Notes: generated from the letters alone by a model not told the origin. Positions 7,579-15,399 are shown, counted from the first letter of the stretch. The stretch is 39,208 bases of DNA from Natronococcus jeotgali DSM 18795 (GCF_000337695.1 NZ_AOIA01000162.1:64382-103589), one strand, 5' to 3'. Translations and numbers: made by a program.

Positions 7579-8463
7579 ATGCGAGTTGCGATTCTCGGCT
7601 GTGGCTACGTCGGCCGCGAACTGGGACGCCAGCTCCTCGAGCGCGGCCACGAGGCGATCGGGGTCCGCCGCTCCGACGACGGGATCGAACGGCTCGAGGG
7701 CGACGGCATCGACCCGATCCGGGCAGACCTCACCGACCCGACCGACCTCGAGGCCGTTCCGGACGTCGACGCCGTCGTCTTCGCGGCCAGCAGCGGCGGT
7801 CGCGACGCGGCGGCCGCCCGCGAGATCTACGTCGAGGGACTCGAGACGGCGATCGGGGCGTTCGGCGAGCGCGAGAACCCGCCCGAGCGACTGGTCTACA
7901 CGTCCTCGACGGGCGTCTACGGCGACCACGGCGGCGACTGGGTCGACGAGGAGACCCCGATCGAGCCGATGACCGAAAAGACCGAGGTGCTTGCGGAGGC
8001 CGAACGGATCGCCCGCGAGACCCCTCCGGAGTACGGGTTCGACGGCACCGTCGCGCGCTATGCGGGACTGTACGGGCCGGACCGCTACCGCCTCGAGCGC
8101 TACCTCGAGGGCCCGGTCACGGCGGGGTACCTGAACATGGTCCACCGCGACGACGCCGCCGGCGCCGTCCGGCACCTGCTCGAGGCCGACCGCGCCCGCG
8201 GCGAGGTCGTCCAGGTGGTCGACGACGAGCCAGTCGAGAAGTGGACCTTCGCCGACTGGCTGGCCGACGAGGCGGGCCTCGAGCGACCGCCGAAGCGGAC
8301 GAAGGCGGAGCGACTCGAGGACGACGACCTCTCCGAGACGGCCCGCCGTCGGATCCTGGCGAGCAAGCGCTGCTCGAACGCGAGGCTCCGGGAGCTCGGT
8401 TACGAGCTCGCCTACCCCACGTTCCGAGAGGGGTACCGCGAGGCGATCGCCGCCCGCGAGTAG
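7579..8463 (+). CDS. NAD(P)-binding SDR epimerase-like protein
   Basis: 294-residue extended short-chain dehydrogenase of the YeeZ/NAD-dependent epimerase type. The nucleotide-binding motif GCGYVG is at residues 7-12. The active-site Ser/Thr region is RLVYTSSTGVYGD. The usual catalytic YxxxK is not seen: the matching stretch reads PMTEKTEVLAEAER, with no Tyr at the expected place. Loss of the Tyr is known in some members of this subgroup, so it may bind nucleotide without classic dehydrogenase or epimerase chemistry. It stands alone with its own promoter; the DHH gene follows after 62 bases. The substrate is unknown. Confidence 0.8.
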   Translation: MRVAILGCGYVGRELGRQLLERGHEAIGVRRSDDGIERLEGDGIDPIRADLTDPTDLEAVPDVDAVVFAASSGGRDAAAAREIYVEGLETAIGAFGERENPPERLVYTSSTGVYGDHGGDWVDEETPIEPMTEKTEVLAEAERIARETPPEYGFDGTVARYAGLYGPDRYRLERYLEGPVTAGYLNMVHRDDAAGAVRHLLEADRARGEVVQVVDDEPVEKWTFADWLADEAGLERPPKRTKAERLEDDDLSETARRRILASKRCSNARLRELGYELAYPTFREGYREAIAARE

Positions 8464-8525
8464 GTGGCGATTACGCGGAACGAGCCGGGGAGAACCTTCT
8501 TGAGGATCCGATGTAATGGTGCGGT

Positions 8526-9713
8526 ATGCGACGCCGAGGCGCCGATAGCGACGGGATCGAGGCCGTCACGCTGGCCCTCGACCCGGCCGGGGATGCGGTT
8601 CGGACGCTCGATCCGCTCGTGGTCTCCCTGCTCGTCGTCGCGGTCGGCGGCGTCGCGGTCGGCGGCTGGTGGTTCGGTCGGTGGGTTCGCCGCCCGCCCG
8701 GCGTGCGGCTTCGCAACCTGCTCGAGAGCTACGACGAGGTCGCGGTGCTGTTACACCCCAATCCCGACCCCGACGCGATGGCGTGTGCGATGGGGATCGC
8801 CGAGATCGCCTCGTCGGTCGACACCGATCCGATCCTGCAGTTTCCCGGCGAGATCCGCCACCAGGAGAACCGCGCGTTCCGAACCGTCCTCGAGCTCGAT
8901 CTCGAGCGCGTCGAGGCGGCCTCGGAGCTGGCCGCCGAGCCCGTCGTCCTCGTCGATCACAACACGCCGCGAGGGTTCACGGGGGCCCAGCTCGTCGAGC
9001 CCGTCGCGGTCGTCGACCACCACCCCGGGAACGGCACCGGAACCGAGTTCACCGACGTTCGGACGAACTACGGCGCGGCCTCGACGATCGTCGCGGAGTA
9101 CTTCGAGGAGCTGGGCGCCCCCGCGGGCGAGACCGACGGGGGGCTCGAGCCGGCGCTCTCGCCCGCGCTGGCGACGGGGTTGCTCTACGGCATTCAGTCG
9201 GACACGAACCGGTTGACCCGCGGCTGCTCGTGGGCCGAGTTCGCGGCGTGTGGCTACCTCTACGACGGGATCGACGAGGATCTGCTCGATCGGATCGCCA
9301 ACCCCCAGGTCAGCGACGACGTCCTCAAGACGAAGGCCCGGGCGATCACCGAGCGCCGGATCGAGGGCTCGTTCGCCGTCTGCGACGTCGGCTCGATCGG
9401 GAACGTCGACGCGATCTCGCAGGCCGCCGACGAGCTGATCCAGCTCGAGGGGGTGACCGCGGTCGCCGTCTACGGCGAGTACGAGGGGACGGTCCACGTC
9501 TCGGGCCGCTCCCGGGACGACCGGGTCCACATGGGCGAGACGCTTCGCCATGCCGTCAGCGACGTCCCGATGGCCAACGCCGGGGGTCACGCCCGGATGG
9601 GCGGCAGTCAGATCCCGACCGACCACCTCGAGGCGATCGAGACCGAGGACGGCAGCGGGCGGGCGGCCTTCGACGATCGGCTGTTCGCGGCGATGGCCGG
9701 CAAGTGGCGGTAG
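8526..9713 (+). CDS. Membrane-anchored DHH family phosphoesterase
   Basis: 395-residue protein with one N-terminal transmembrane helix (about 31-50) followed by a DHH phosphoesterase domain. Metal-binding motifs are visible: HPNPDPDA (77-84), VDHN (143-146) and the signature VDHHPG (163-168). A DHHA1-type domain follows, ending in the GGHARMGG motif typical of NrnA-like enzymes. Such proteins cleave short oligoribonucleotides, pAp or cyclic dinucleotides; the membrane anchor recalls GdpP-like c-di-AMP phosphodiesterases, but the PAS and degenerate GGDEF parts are absent. Archaeal c-di-AMP or nanoRNA are therefore candidate substrates by inference only. The start is ATG at 8526; no strong TATA box is seen. 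Confidence 0.85.
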   Translation: MRRRGADSDGIEAVTLALDPAGDAVRTLDPLVVSLLVVAVGGVAVGGWWFGRWVRRPPGVRLRNLLESYDEVAVLLHPNPDPDAMACAMGIAEIASSVDTDPILQFPGEIRHQENRAFRTVLELDLERVEAASELAAEPVVLVDHNTPRGFTGAQLVEPVAVVDHHPGNGTGTEFTDVRTNYGAASTIVAEYFEELGAPAGETDGGLEPALSPALATGLLYGIQSDTNRLTRGCSWAEFAACGYLYDGIDEDLLDRIANPQVSDDVLKTKARAITERRIEGSFAVCDVGSIGNVDAISQAADELIQLEGVTAVAVYGEYEGTVHVSGRSRDDRVHMGETLRHAVSDVPMANAGGHARMGGSQIPTDHLEAIETEDGSGRAAFDDRLFAAMAGKWR

Positions 9714-9879
9714 CGCGGTCGACTCCGCTTGCGAAGAACCGCCGCCAGCGCCGACCGATCGCCCGTCTCCGCGGTCGCGACGAAGCAGACGGAGGCGCTG
9801 GCGAGTGCCTCCCACAGGGCCAGTCGCGGGCGAGCGGTCACCGACGAGAGCCCTCGTCCGGCTCGCCGGAGTCGTGGTC

Positions 9880-9886
9880 GTTTTAC
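9880..9886 (+). promoter_or_regulatory. TATA box for GpgS-like gene
   Basis: GTTTTACC is centred 26-27 bases before the ATG at 9910, supporting a leaderless transcript and this start codon. Confidence 0.55.
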
Positions 9887-9909
9887 CGGCTCGCACCAAC
9901 AGTTGACCG

Positions 9910-11025
9910 ATGGAGTACGTCCAGGAGCGGATCGCGACGCTCCACGACCTCGGCGACGCGAGCCCGTCGGACGGCCCCGTCGCCGAGGCGGCCGTCGTCG
10001 TCCCGATGACCGACCGGGAACACCACAGCCCCGCCGCCGCCCGCGTGCTCGGCGAACTCGAGGCGCTCGATCCCGCCGCGGTCGTCGTCCCGGTCCGAGC
10101 CTCGGCCGATCGGATCGGGCCGTTTCGCGAGTGGCTCGAGTCGTTTTCCCTGCCGATCGAGGTGCTGTGGTGTAACGCGCCGGCGCTGGAGAGCGCGCTC
10201 ACGGCCGCGGGGATAGACGGCGGGGCCGGTAAGGGCCGGGACGTCTGGCTCGCGCTCGGGCCCGCCGCCGAGGCCGGCGAGTTCGTCGTCGTCCACGACG
10301 CCGACGCCCGCAGCTACGAGGCCGACCACGTCCGTCGGCTGCTCGCGCCCCTGACGGCCGAGTTCGCCTTCTCGAAGGGGTACTACGCGCGCGTCGAACG
10401 GGGGCGGCTCTACGGACGCCTGTTCCGTCTGCTCTACGAGCCGCTGATTCGAGCCCTCTCGGCCCGGCACGACGAACCGGTCCTCGAGTACTGCGGCGCG
10501 TTCCGGTACGCGCTGGCCGGCGAGTTCGCGATGACCGCCGGGTTAGCCGAACGGCTGCGCCCGCCCCGGACGTGGGGCCTCGAGGTCGGCACCCTCGGGG
10601 ACGCCCTCGAGCACGCCGGCTTCGAGGGGACCGCCCAGGTCGACCTTGGCGTCCACGAGCACGACCACCGCGCCGTCGCCGGCGAGGCGGGACTCGAGGG
10701 GATGAGCCGCGCCGTCGGCGCGGAGCTGCTGCGGGTGCTCGAGGAGGGCGGCGTCGCCCCCGACTACGAGACCCTGCCCGCGCGCTACCGGGAGGCCGGC
10801 CGCGAGCTGATCGCCCAGTACCGCGCCGACGCGGCGTTCAACGGACTCGCCTACGATCCAGACGGCGAGCGCGACCAGCTCGCTCGCTACGCCGACGCGA
10901 TCGCGCCGCCCGGCCCCGACCGCCGACTCCCCCGGTGGCGCGACGCCCCGATCGACCCCGAGTTCGTCCGCGAGCGGGCCCGACCGTGGCTCGAGCCCCG
11001 CGTCGGTTCCGCGAGCGACAGCTGA
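9910..11025 (+). CDS. Glucosyl-3-phosphoglycerate synthase-like glycosyltransferase
   Basis: 371-residue GT-A fold enzyme resembling GpgS (GT81), which transfers glucose from a nucleotide sugar to 3-phosphoglycerate on the way to the compatible solute glucosylglycerate. A sugar-nucleotide-binding start is visible as AAVVVPMTDRE. The motif GKGRDVWLAL is at 107-116, and the metal-binding DAD at 130-132 is followed by SYEADHVRRLL, the typical GpgS arrangement. Also typical are the acceptor-side segments PVLEYCGAFRYALAGEFA and WGLEVGTLGDALE. No matching phosphatase gene is adjacent, so the product could also be a mannosyl or other glyceryl glycoside. A clear promoter precedes it. Confidence 0.75.
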   Translation: MEYVQERIATLHDLGDASPSDGPVAEAAVVVPMTDREHHSPAAARVLGELEALDPAAVVVPVRASADRIGPFREWLESFSLPIEVLWCNAPALESALTAAGIDGGAGKGRDVWLALGPAAEAGEFVVVHDADARSYEADHVRRLLAPLTAEFAFSKGYYARVERGRLYGRLFRLLYEPLIRALSARHDEPVLEYCGAFRYALAGEFAMTAGLAERLRPPRTWGLEVGTLGDALEHAGFEGTAQVDLGVHEHDHRAVAGEAGLEGMSRAVGAELLRVLEEGGVAPDYETLPARYREAGRELIAQYRADAAFNGLAYDPDGERDQLARYADAIAPPGPDRRLPRWRDAPIDPEFVRERARPWLEPRVGSASDS

Positions 11026-11035
11026 CCGCTCAACC

Positions 11036-11041
11036 TTTATC
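11036..11041 (+). promoter_or_regulatory. TATA box for haloarchaeal conserved gene
   Basis: CTTTATC is centred 27 bases before the ATG at 11066, one of the best TATA matches in the window. It starts right after the stop of the GpgS-like gene. Confidence 0.6.
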
Positions 11042-11065
11042 AGCGCACCGACCGTTGGACGGCGT

Positions 11066-11563
11066 ATGGACGCGACCGCCGACGAACTCGCCGGCGTCGT
11101 CGACCTCTTCGGCGGCCTGACTCGGGACGAACTCGATCGGGCCCTCGCGGAGGCCGCGTTTCGCGACGGCGGCGGCGACGTCGATCGCGACGCCCTCGAG
11201 GCGCGGGTCGATCGGGCCCTCGAGTCGTTCGCGCTCGTCGCCTACGACCCCCCCAACCGATCGGCCCCCGACGGGATCGAACCCGGCGAGCCGCTGCTGG
11301 TCGCCGGCCCCACCGCCTTTCCGACCGTCCCCGACGGCGCGGAGGACGTTCCGCACATCCTCGAGATCGAACCCAGGCGCCTCGACCGCGAGGCCCTCGG
11401 GGAGACCGCCCGGACCGAGTTCGTCGCGGCCGTCGAGGACGCCGTCGCCGACGGCGACGACGACAGGATCGAGACGCTGCTGGACGCGAGCTACGACGTC
11501 GAGACGTGGGCGCCCGTCGAGCTCGCGGACGAACGCGCGCGCCTGGAGGACGCACTCGAGTGA
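11066..11563 (+). CDS. Conserved haloarchaeal protein (DUF7109-like)
   Basis: 165-residue acidic soluble protein starting MDATADELAGVVDLFG. I do not recognise a function. The pattern resembles a haloarchaeal family I know as DUF7109, often found beside a CoA-pyrophosphatase-type Nudix gene, as here (next start 4 bases after this stop). The N-terminal half is helical (LTRDELDRALAEAAFRD); the middle holds a proline-rich GEPLLVAGPTAFPTVPDGAE segment; the C terminus is helical again. No transmembrane segment, cysteine cluster or nucleotide-binding motif is visible. Translational coupling with the Nudix gene is likely. The family name is from memory. Confidence 0.75.
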   Translation: MDATADELAGVVDLFGGLTRDELDRALAEAAFRDGGGDVDRDALEARVDRALESFALVAYDPPNRSAPDGIEPGEPLLVAGPTAFPTVPDGAEDVPHILEIEPRRLDREALGETARTEFVAAVEDAVADGDDDRIETLLDASYDVETWAPVELADERARLEDALE

Positions 11564-11567
11564 TCCG

Positions 11568-12158
11568 ATGGGACCGAGACTGACCCTCGAGCCCGTCGCG
11601 GCCCACCGACCCGACGAGATCCACGACCAGGAGTACGACGCGGCCGTCGTCGCCCCGGTCGTCGAGCGCGACGACGGGGATTACCTGCTGTTTACCCGTC
11701 GATCGGACGACCTGGGCAACCACCCCGGACAGATGAGCTTTCCCGGCGGCGGCGCCGAACCCGAGGACGAGTCGATCCTCGCGACCGCGCTGCGGGAGGC
11801 CAACGAGGAGATCGGCCTCGAGCCCGAGGAAGCCGAGGTCGTCGGCCAGCTCGACGACATTCGGACGATCTCGGAGTACGCCGTCACCCCCTTCGTGGCC
11901 CGGATCCCCAACCGGGAGTACGAGCGCGACGAAATCGAGGTCGCCGAGATCGTCGTCCTTCCGCTGTCCGGGTTTCTCGACCCCGCGAACTACGAGTACG
12001 AGCGCCGCGACCACCCCTACTACGGCGACATCGTCATCCACTACTTCCACGTCGACGGCTACACCGTCTGGGGGGCGACGGGACGGATGCTCGTCCAGCT
12101 GCTCGAGCTCGCTACCGAGTTCGAGGCCCCCGAACGGGTCGACCGCTCGACGCCGTGA
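11568..12158 (+). CDS. Nudix hydrolase, CoA pyrophosphatase type
   Basis: 196-residue Nudix hydrolase predicted to cleave CoA or CoA derivatives to 3',5'-ADP and phosphopantetheine. The Nudix box GX5EX7REUXEEXGU is complete at residues 62-84 (Glu68, Arg76, Glu77, Glu80, Glu81). Before it lies the subfamily signature LFTRRSDDLGNHPGQMSFPG, which marks the NudL/CoAse group. The start is ATG at 11568, 4 bases after the upstream stop, so the two genes are almost certainly co-transcribed. Substrate preference is assigned from the signature only. Confidence 0.87.
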   Translation: MGPRLTLEPVAAHRPDEIHDQEYDAAVVAPVVERDDGDYLLFTRRSDDLGNHPGQMSFPGGGAEPEDESILATALREANEEIGLEPEEAEVVGQLDDIRTISEYAVTPFVARIPNREYERDEIEVAEIVVLPLSGFLDPANYEYERRDHPYYGDIVIHYFHVDGYTVWGATGRMLVQLLELATEFEAPERVDRSTP

Positions 12159-12176
12159 GCGCTGTGCGGAGCGTCA

Positions 12177-12185
12177 GCTTTTTGC
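12177..12185 (+). promoter_or_regulatory. TATA-like element upstream of uORF and DUF7388 gene
   Basis: GCTTTTTGC is centred about 27 bases before the ATG at 12208 and about 99 bases before the gene start at 12280. If used, transcription would begin at the 13-codon uORF, leaving a leader of roughly 70 bases on the main gene. Confidence 0.4.
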
Positions 12186-12207
12186 TCGCGGACCGCCCAG
12201 AACGGCC

Positions 12208-12249
12208 ATGATCGCGCAGACGAGCGATCGCGTTCCGCACCGATCGTAG
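12208..12249 (+). CDS. Possible 13-residue leader ORF (uORF)
   Basis: ATG at 12208 opens a short frame encoding MIAQTSDRVPHRS and stopping with TAG at 12247-12249, 30 bases before the next gene. The ATG lies about 27 bases after a TATA-like element, exactly where a leaderless transcript would begin. There is no amino-acid run suggesting attenuation. It may be chance; the positional fit is the only support. Confidence 0.3.
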   Translation: MIAQTSDRVPHRS

Positions 12250-12266
12250 CCGTCGTTTCGTCGCGC

Positions 12267-12273
12267 GAGGTGA
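12267..12273 (+). promoter_or_regulatory. Shine-Dalgarno site of DUF7388 gene
   Basis: GAGGTGA matches the complement of the archaeal 16S rRNA 3' end and sits six bases before the ATG at 12280. Most genes in this window have no such site, so this mRNA probably carries a leader. Confidence 0.6.
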
Positions 12274-12279
12274 GTTCCA

Positions 12280-13059
12280 ATGTTGACCACGAGCACCGTC
12301 GCCCGCGCCGGACTGGACGCGATCGCACTGAAACCGACCGAGTGTGACGTCTCCCGAGCAGCATCGATCCCCGCCGAGACGATCGCCGTCGACTACGAGG
12401 GTCGCGAGTACGTCCCGGCACCGTCGGTCCTCGAGTCGCTGTCGGCCGACGCCGACGTGTTCGTGACGACCCCGGTCCGGGCCGACGGCTTCGACCCGCT
12501 GGGCGACGACTCCCTGCTCGCCGACCTGCCCGCGAGCGTGAGCCGCGTGCTGGTCGCCGGCCACCCCGCCTACCTCACCGACGAGGAACGCGAGCGGGCC
12601 GTTGCGCCCCGACTGGGCGCGGCCCTCGAGACCGACCCCGACGCCTGGGTCGGCTCCGAGAGCGTCGAACGGATCGCGATGGCGACGGGCGCGACCCAGT
12701 ACGACCTGCTCTCGCGGTCGACCCCCCGCGAGCTCCGGGCCCTGCGGGCAGCCGGCTTCGAGGGCGACCTCGCCGTCTACGCGCCCGCGGTGTTCGCCGG
12801 CGAGGACGACGCCGTCCTCGACGCCGTCGGCGACTACGTCGCCCGCCGTCGGCCCGTCGCCCGCGCGCTGCCCGAGGACTGTGCCACCGACTCGAGCGCC
12901 ACCGGGCGCGCACGCGAGGTCCTGCTGAAGGCCGCAGGGGATTACGCGCTGGTCGGCACCGAACGGGAGGTCAGCGAGCAGACCGACTCCCTCCGGGAGG
13001 CCGGCGCGACGACCGTCGTCGGCTACCCCGCCCGCGGGCTGGATCCCTTGCTCGAGTAG
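12280..13059 (+). CDS. DUF7388-like haloarchaeal protein, possible luciferase-like barrel
   Basis: 259-residue soluble acidic protein. The order of motifs (GLDAIALKPTECDVSRAA, VTTPVRADGFDPLGDDSL, VLVAGHPAYLTDEER, then TGRAREVLLKAAGDYALVG and VVGYPARGLDPL) matches a conserved haloarchaeal family I know as DUF7388. The final segment, an ALVG then EQTDSLREAGATTVV stretch, resembles the C-terminal end of luciferase-like (F420-dependent) oxidoreductases, so a degenerate TIM barrel is possible. I see no clear cofactor residues and give no function. It has a good Shine-Dalgarno site and may be preceded by a uORF. Confidence 0.75.
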   Translation: MLTTSTVARAGLDAIALKPTECDVSRAASIPAETIAVDYEGREYVPAPSVLESLSADADVFVTTPVRADGFDPLGDDSLLADLPASVSRVLVAGHPAYLTDEERERAVAPRLGAALETDPDAWVGSESVERIAMATGATQYDLLSRSTPRELRALRAAGFEGDLAVYAPAVFAGEDDAVLDAVGDYVARRRPVARALPEDCATDSSATGRAREVLLKAAGDYALVGTEREVSEQTDSLREAGATTVVGYPARGLDPLLE

Positions 13060-13217
13060 CGCCGTTCCGTCTCCTGATCGCGCCTTCTAAGGAATTGCTG
13101 AAACGGTGGTGTGTCCCGGCTCGGTATCAGTATCAGTCCAAACCGACCACTCTCGGTAGACACGTTCGACCACCCTCGAAGGGGTTCCTCGAGCGCTCTT
13201 TTTCGATTCTCCCCCGT

Positions 13218-13225
13218 GTAAATAA
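13218..13225 (+). promoter_or_regulatory. TATA box before small ORF and FAD oxidoreductase
   Basis: GTAAATAA is centred 29 bases before the ATG at 13251, consistent with a leaderless transcript starting at the small ORF. A T5 tract at about 13199-13203 just upstream could end transcription of the preceding gene. Confidence 0.55.
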
Positions 13226-13250
13226 GTTCCTCCGGCGTCCACCGGCGGGT

Positions 13251-13460
13251 ATGACGTCGCTCGCCGAACGGACGACGACCGCCGAGGACCCCGAGGCGGC
13301 CGCCACCACGGTCGTTTCCGCCGGAAGCACCGAACCGTACGACCCTGCGCCCCCGTCGGGGGCGGTCGCCCGCGCGACCGGGCGGGAACGTCTCCGCGCG
13401 CCGCTCGAGTGGCTCGCCGAGCGCCCGCTCGAGGCCTGCTGGCCTCGTGATCGCCGATGA
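13251..13460 (+). CDS. Small hypothetical protein, 69 residues
   Basis: Short frame from ATG 13251 to TGA 13460, rich in Ala, Thr, Glu and Arg, with a C-terminal LRAPLEWLAERPLEACWPRD segment. No family recognised. Two things favour a real gene: a clear TATA box 29 bases upstream, and an ATGA overlap with the FAD oxidoreductase start (13457), the usual sign of translational coupling. Against it, the composition is low in complexity and the oxidoreductase could simply have a long leader. Confidence 0.45.
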   Translation: MTSLAERTTTAEDPEAAATTVVSAGSTEPYDPAPPSGAVARATGRERLRAPLEWLAERPLEACWPRDRR

Positions 13461-14644
13461 GCGGGGAGTCCGAACTCGCGGTCGGCGCGGACGCGTTCAC
13501 CGAGCGCGGTCGCGACCTCGAGGTGGCCGTCGTCGGCGCAGGGGCGATCGGCGCGACCGCGGCCTACGACCTGGCTCGGGAGGGCGCCGACGTGACGCTG
13601 TACGACCGCGGGACGATCGCGAGCGGCTCGAGCGGGCGCGCGGCGGGGGTCTGTTACGACGCCTTCGCCGACCCGCTGGACGCCGAAATCGGGAGCGACG
13701 CGATCGAGCGCTTCCGGGACCTGTCGGGCGACGACACGTTCCCGTTCGTCGAGTGCCCCTACGTCTGGCTGGCTCGGGAGGGCGACGAGCGAAACGCCGC
13801 GGCGCTTCGCGATCAGATCACCCGCATGCAGGAGAACGGGACGATCGCGCTCGAGGTCGACGGCGACGAACTCGCTGAACGATTCCGGGCGCTGCGGACC
13901 GACGACGTCGCGGTCGCGGGGATCGCCGGCGCCGCGGGTTACACCGACCCCGCGAGGTACACGGCCTGTCTCGCGGCCGCCGCCGACGGCGCCGGCGCGA
14001 CGCTGCGCCCGGAGACGCCGGTTCGCGTTCGGACCGATCCCGCGCGGGTCGTGCGCGATGCGGACGGAACCACCCACGAGGTCGACGCCGTCCTCGTCGC
14101 CGCGGGCGCCCACACCGAGCGACTGCTCGCGGACGCGGGAGTCGCAATCGCGATGAAACCCTACCGCGTGCAGGCGCTGGTCGCCGACTGCGAACTCGCC
14201 GAGCCGATGTGTTACGACGCGACCGCCGAGTTCTACCTGCGGCCCCACCCCGAGGGGCTGTTGGCGGGCGACGGCACCGAGTACATCGAGGCCGACCCCG
14301 ACGACTACGACCGGGACGCCTCGCCGGGCTTCGCGACGAACTTGCTCGAGCGGGTCGACCGCCGCGTCTCGGGGGTTCACCTCGAGGGCGACGACCTCGT
14401 GCGGGCCTGGGCGGGACTGTGTACGGCGACGCCGGACCGGGACCCGCTGGTCGGCGAGCTCGCGGACGGACTCTACGTCGCCACCGGGTTCCAGGGCCAC
14501 GGCTTCATGCGCGCGCCCGCGATCGGCGAACGGATCGCCGACCAGGTGCTGGGCGGGGCGGGGATCGACCCCTTCGATCCGACGCGGTTCGACGGCGACG
14601 AGGCGTTCGACGTCGCCGAGGGGATGACGCTCCCGGAGAACTAG
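13457..14644 (+). CDS. FAD-dependent oxidoreductase of the DAO family
   Basis: 395-residue D-amino-acid-oxidase/glycine-oxidase-like flavoenzyme. The dinucleotide-binding motif GAGAIG is at residues 27-32, followed by the Glu/Asp-ended beta strand LYDR and the DAO-type SGSSGRAAG loop. Near the C terminus come LYVATGFQGHGFMRAPAIGE and the PDRDPLVGE segment, which close the FAD site. It probably oxidises a secondary or primary amine (sarcosine, glycine or D-amino acid type); the substrate cannot be told. Translation is likely coupled to the small ORF by ATGA. The stop overlaps the convergent Hsp20 stop in a shared CTAG. Confidence 0.87.
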   Translation: MSGESELAVGADAFTERGRDLEVAVVGAGAIGATAAYDLAREGADVTLYDRGTIASGSSGRAAGVCYDAFADPLDAEIGSDAIERFRDLSGDDTFPFVECPYVWLAREGDERNAAALRDQITRMQENGTIALEVDGDELAERFRALRTDDVAVAGIAGAAGYTDPARYTACLAAAADGAGATLRPETPVRVRTDPARVVRDADGTTHEVDAVLVAAGAHTERLLADAGVAIAMKPYRVQALVADCELAEPMCYDATAEFYLRPHPEGLLAGDGTEYIEADPDDYDRDASPGFATNLLERVDRRVSGVHLEGDDLVRAWAGLCTATPDRDPLVGELADGLYVATGFQGHGFMRAPAIGERIADQVLGGAGIDPFDPTRFDGDEAFDVAEGMTLPEN

Positions 14645-15084
14645 TCGTCGATCGCGATTCCGTCGGTCCCGGGTTCGACCGCTTCCTCGAGCTCGACGTC
14701 GTCGACGGCCGCCCGCTTCGGGATCTCGATGCGCAGGGCGCCCGCTTCGGTGAGCGTGGCCGTCCCCGCGTCGGGCTCGACGAGCGCGTCGTCGGGAAGG
14801 TCGGCCTCACCCTCCAGTGTCATCCCGCGGCCGGGAAAGCGCATCTCGTAGCCGTCGTGGAACTGCCGGAACCGGTCGATTTGGACCCTGACGGTTCCCT
14901 CGAGGTAGCGAACCTGCACGTCGTCGGCGCCGGCACCGGGCGCGTCGAGGACGACGAGGTAGCTGGTCTCGTTCTCGAGGACGTCGACCGCGAGCGGGCG
15001 GTGGCGCTGTACGCACCCGTTCGCGCGCCCGATCTGCCGGTAGATGGCCCCGCTCACCGCGCCCGCGAGATCCGAGAGACTCAT
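14641..15084 (-). CDS. Hsp20/alpha-crystallin family protein
   Basis: 147-residue small heat shock-like protein. The alpha-crystallin domain covers about residues 25-130: PLAVDVLENETSYLVVLDAPGAGADDVQVRYLEGTV is the typical first beta sheet. The C-terminal strand reads ATLTEAGALRIEIPKRA, with the L-x-I/V-type groove motif as IEIPK. It probably acts as an ATP-independent holdase in the cytoplasm. The N-terminal arm includes IYRQIGRANGCVQRHRPLA. The start is ATG at 15084; no good TATA box lies at 27 bases, but CACTAAGAG at about 15195 on the minus strand could serve with a leader. The domain is divergent from the main haloarchaeal Hsp20 proteins. Confidence 0.8.
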   Translation of the reverse strand: MSLSDLAGAVSGAIYRQIGRANGCVQRHRPLAVDVLENETSYLVVLDAPGAGADDVQVRYLEGTVRVQIDRFRQFHDGYEMRFPGRGMTLEGEADLPDDALVEPDAGTATLTEAGALRIEIPKRAAVDDVELEEAVEPGTDGIAIDD

Positions 15085-15240
15085 CGGCGTCGTCCTCCGT
15101 GCGACCGACGCGAGCGAGGGCGACCGAACGCCGGGACGGAACTCGACCGAGGGATCCAGGTCATCGTCAGATTCGAACGGTACGGCGGGCTCGCTCTTAG
15201 TGATTGTGCCCGTGCAAAATACGGAGACGGCGGCGACCGA

Positions 15241-15399
15241 TCAAAGCTCGACGGGCCGCAGGCAGTCGGTCCCCCCGCAGACCGGACAGGAGAGCTCCGA
15301 GACGTCGAAGTCCTCGGGAACGTCGTAGGTGTAGTGGTTCTCGAAGAGGTCGAGAAAGCAGTCCTCGGCGGTGCAGACGATCTCCTCGGTCGGTGGCAT
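15241..15399 (-). CDS. Small zinc-ribbon-like protein (DUF7559-type)
   Basis: 52-residue protein starting MPPTEEIVCTAEDC. Four to five cysteines are arranged as C-x4-C, then CPVC and a last Cys in GGTDCLRPVEL, a likely zinc-binding fold. The central YTYDVPEDFDVSELSC segment is characteristic of a conserved haloarchaeal small-protein family I recall as DUF7559. The function is unknown. The longer frame to 15537 is artefactual: the conserved part begins at the ATG at 15399. It is transcribed on its own, divergently from the radical SAM gene. Confidence 0.8.
   Translation of the reverse strand: MPPTEEIVCTAEDCFLDLFENHYTYDVPEDFDVSELSCPVCGGTDCLRPVEL

Noticed and set aside
9608..9841. Minus-strand frame whose start reads like a protein (MTARPRLALWEAL)
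   Set aside because: Most of it lies antisense to the DHH gene and no TATA box precedes it; the high G+C favours open antisense frames.
13121..13136. Tandem TATCAG-TATCAG-like repeat
   Set aside because: Only two short units, no further copies or symmetry; probably chance.
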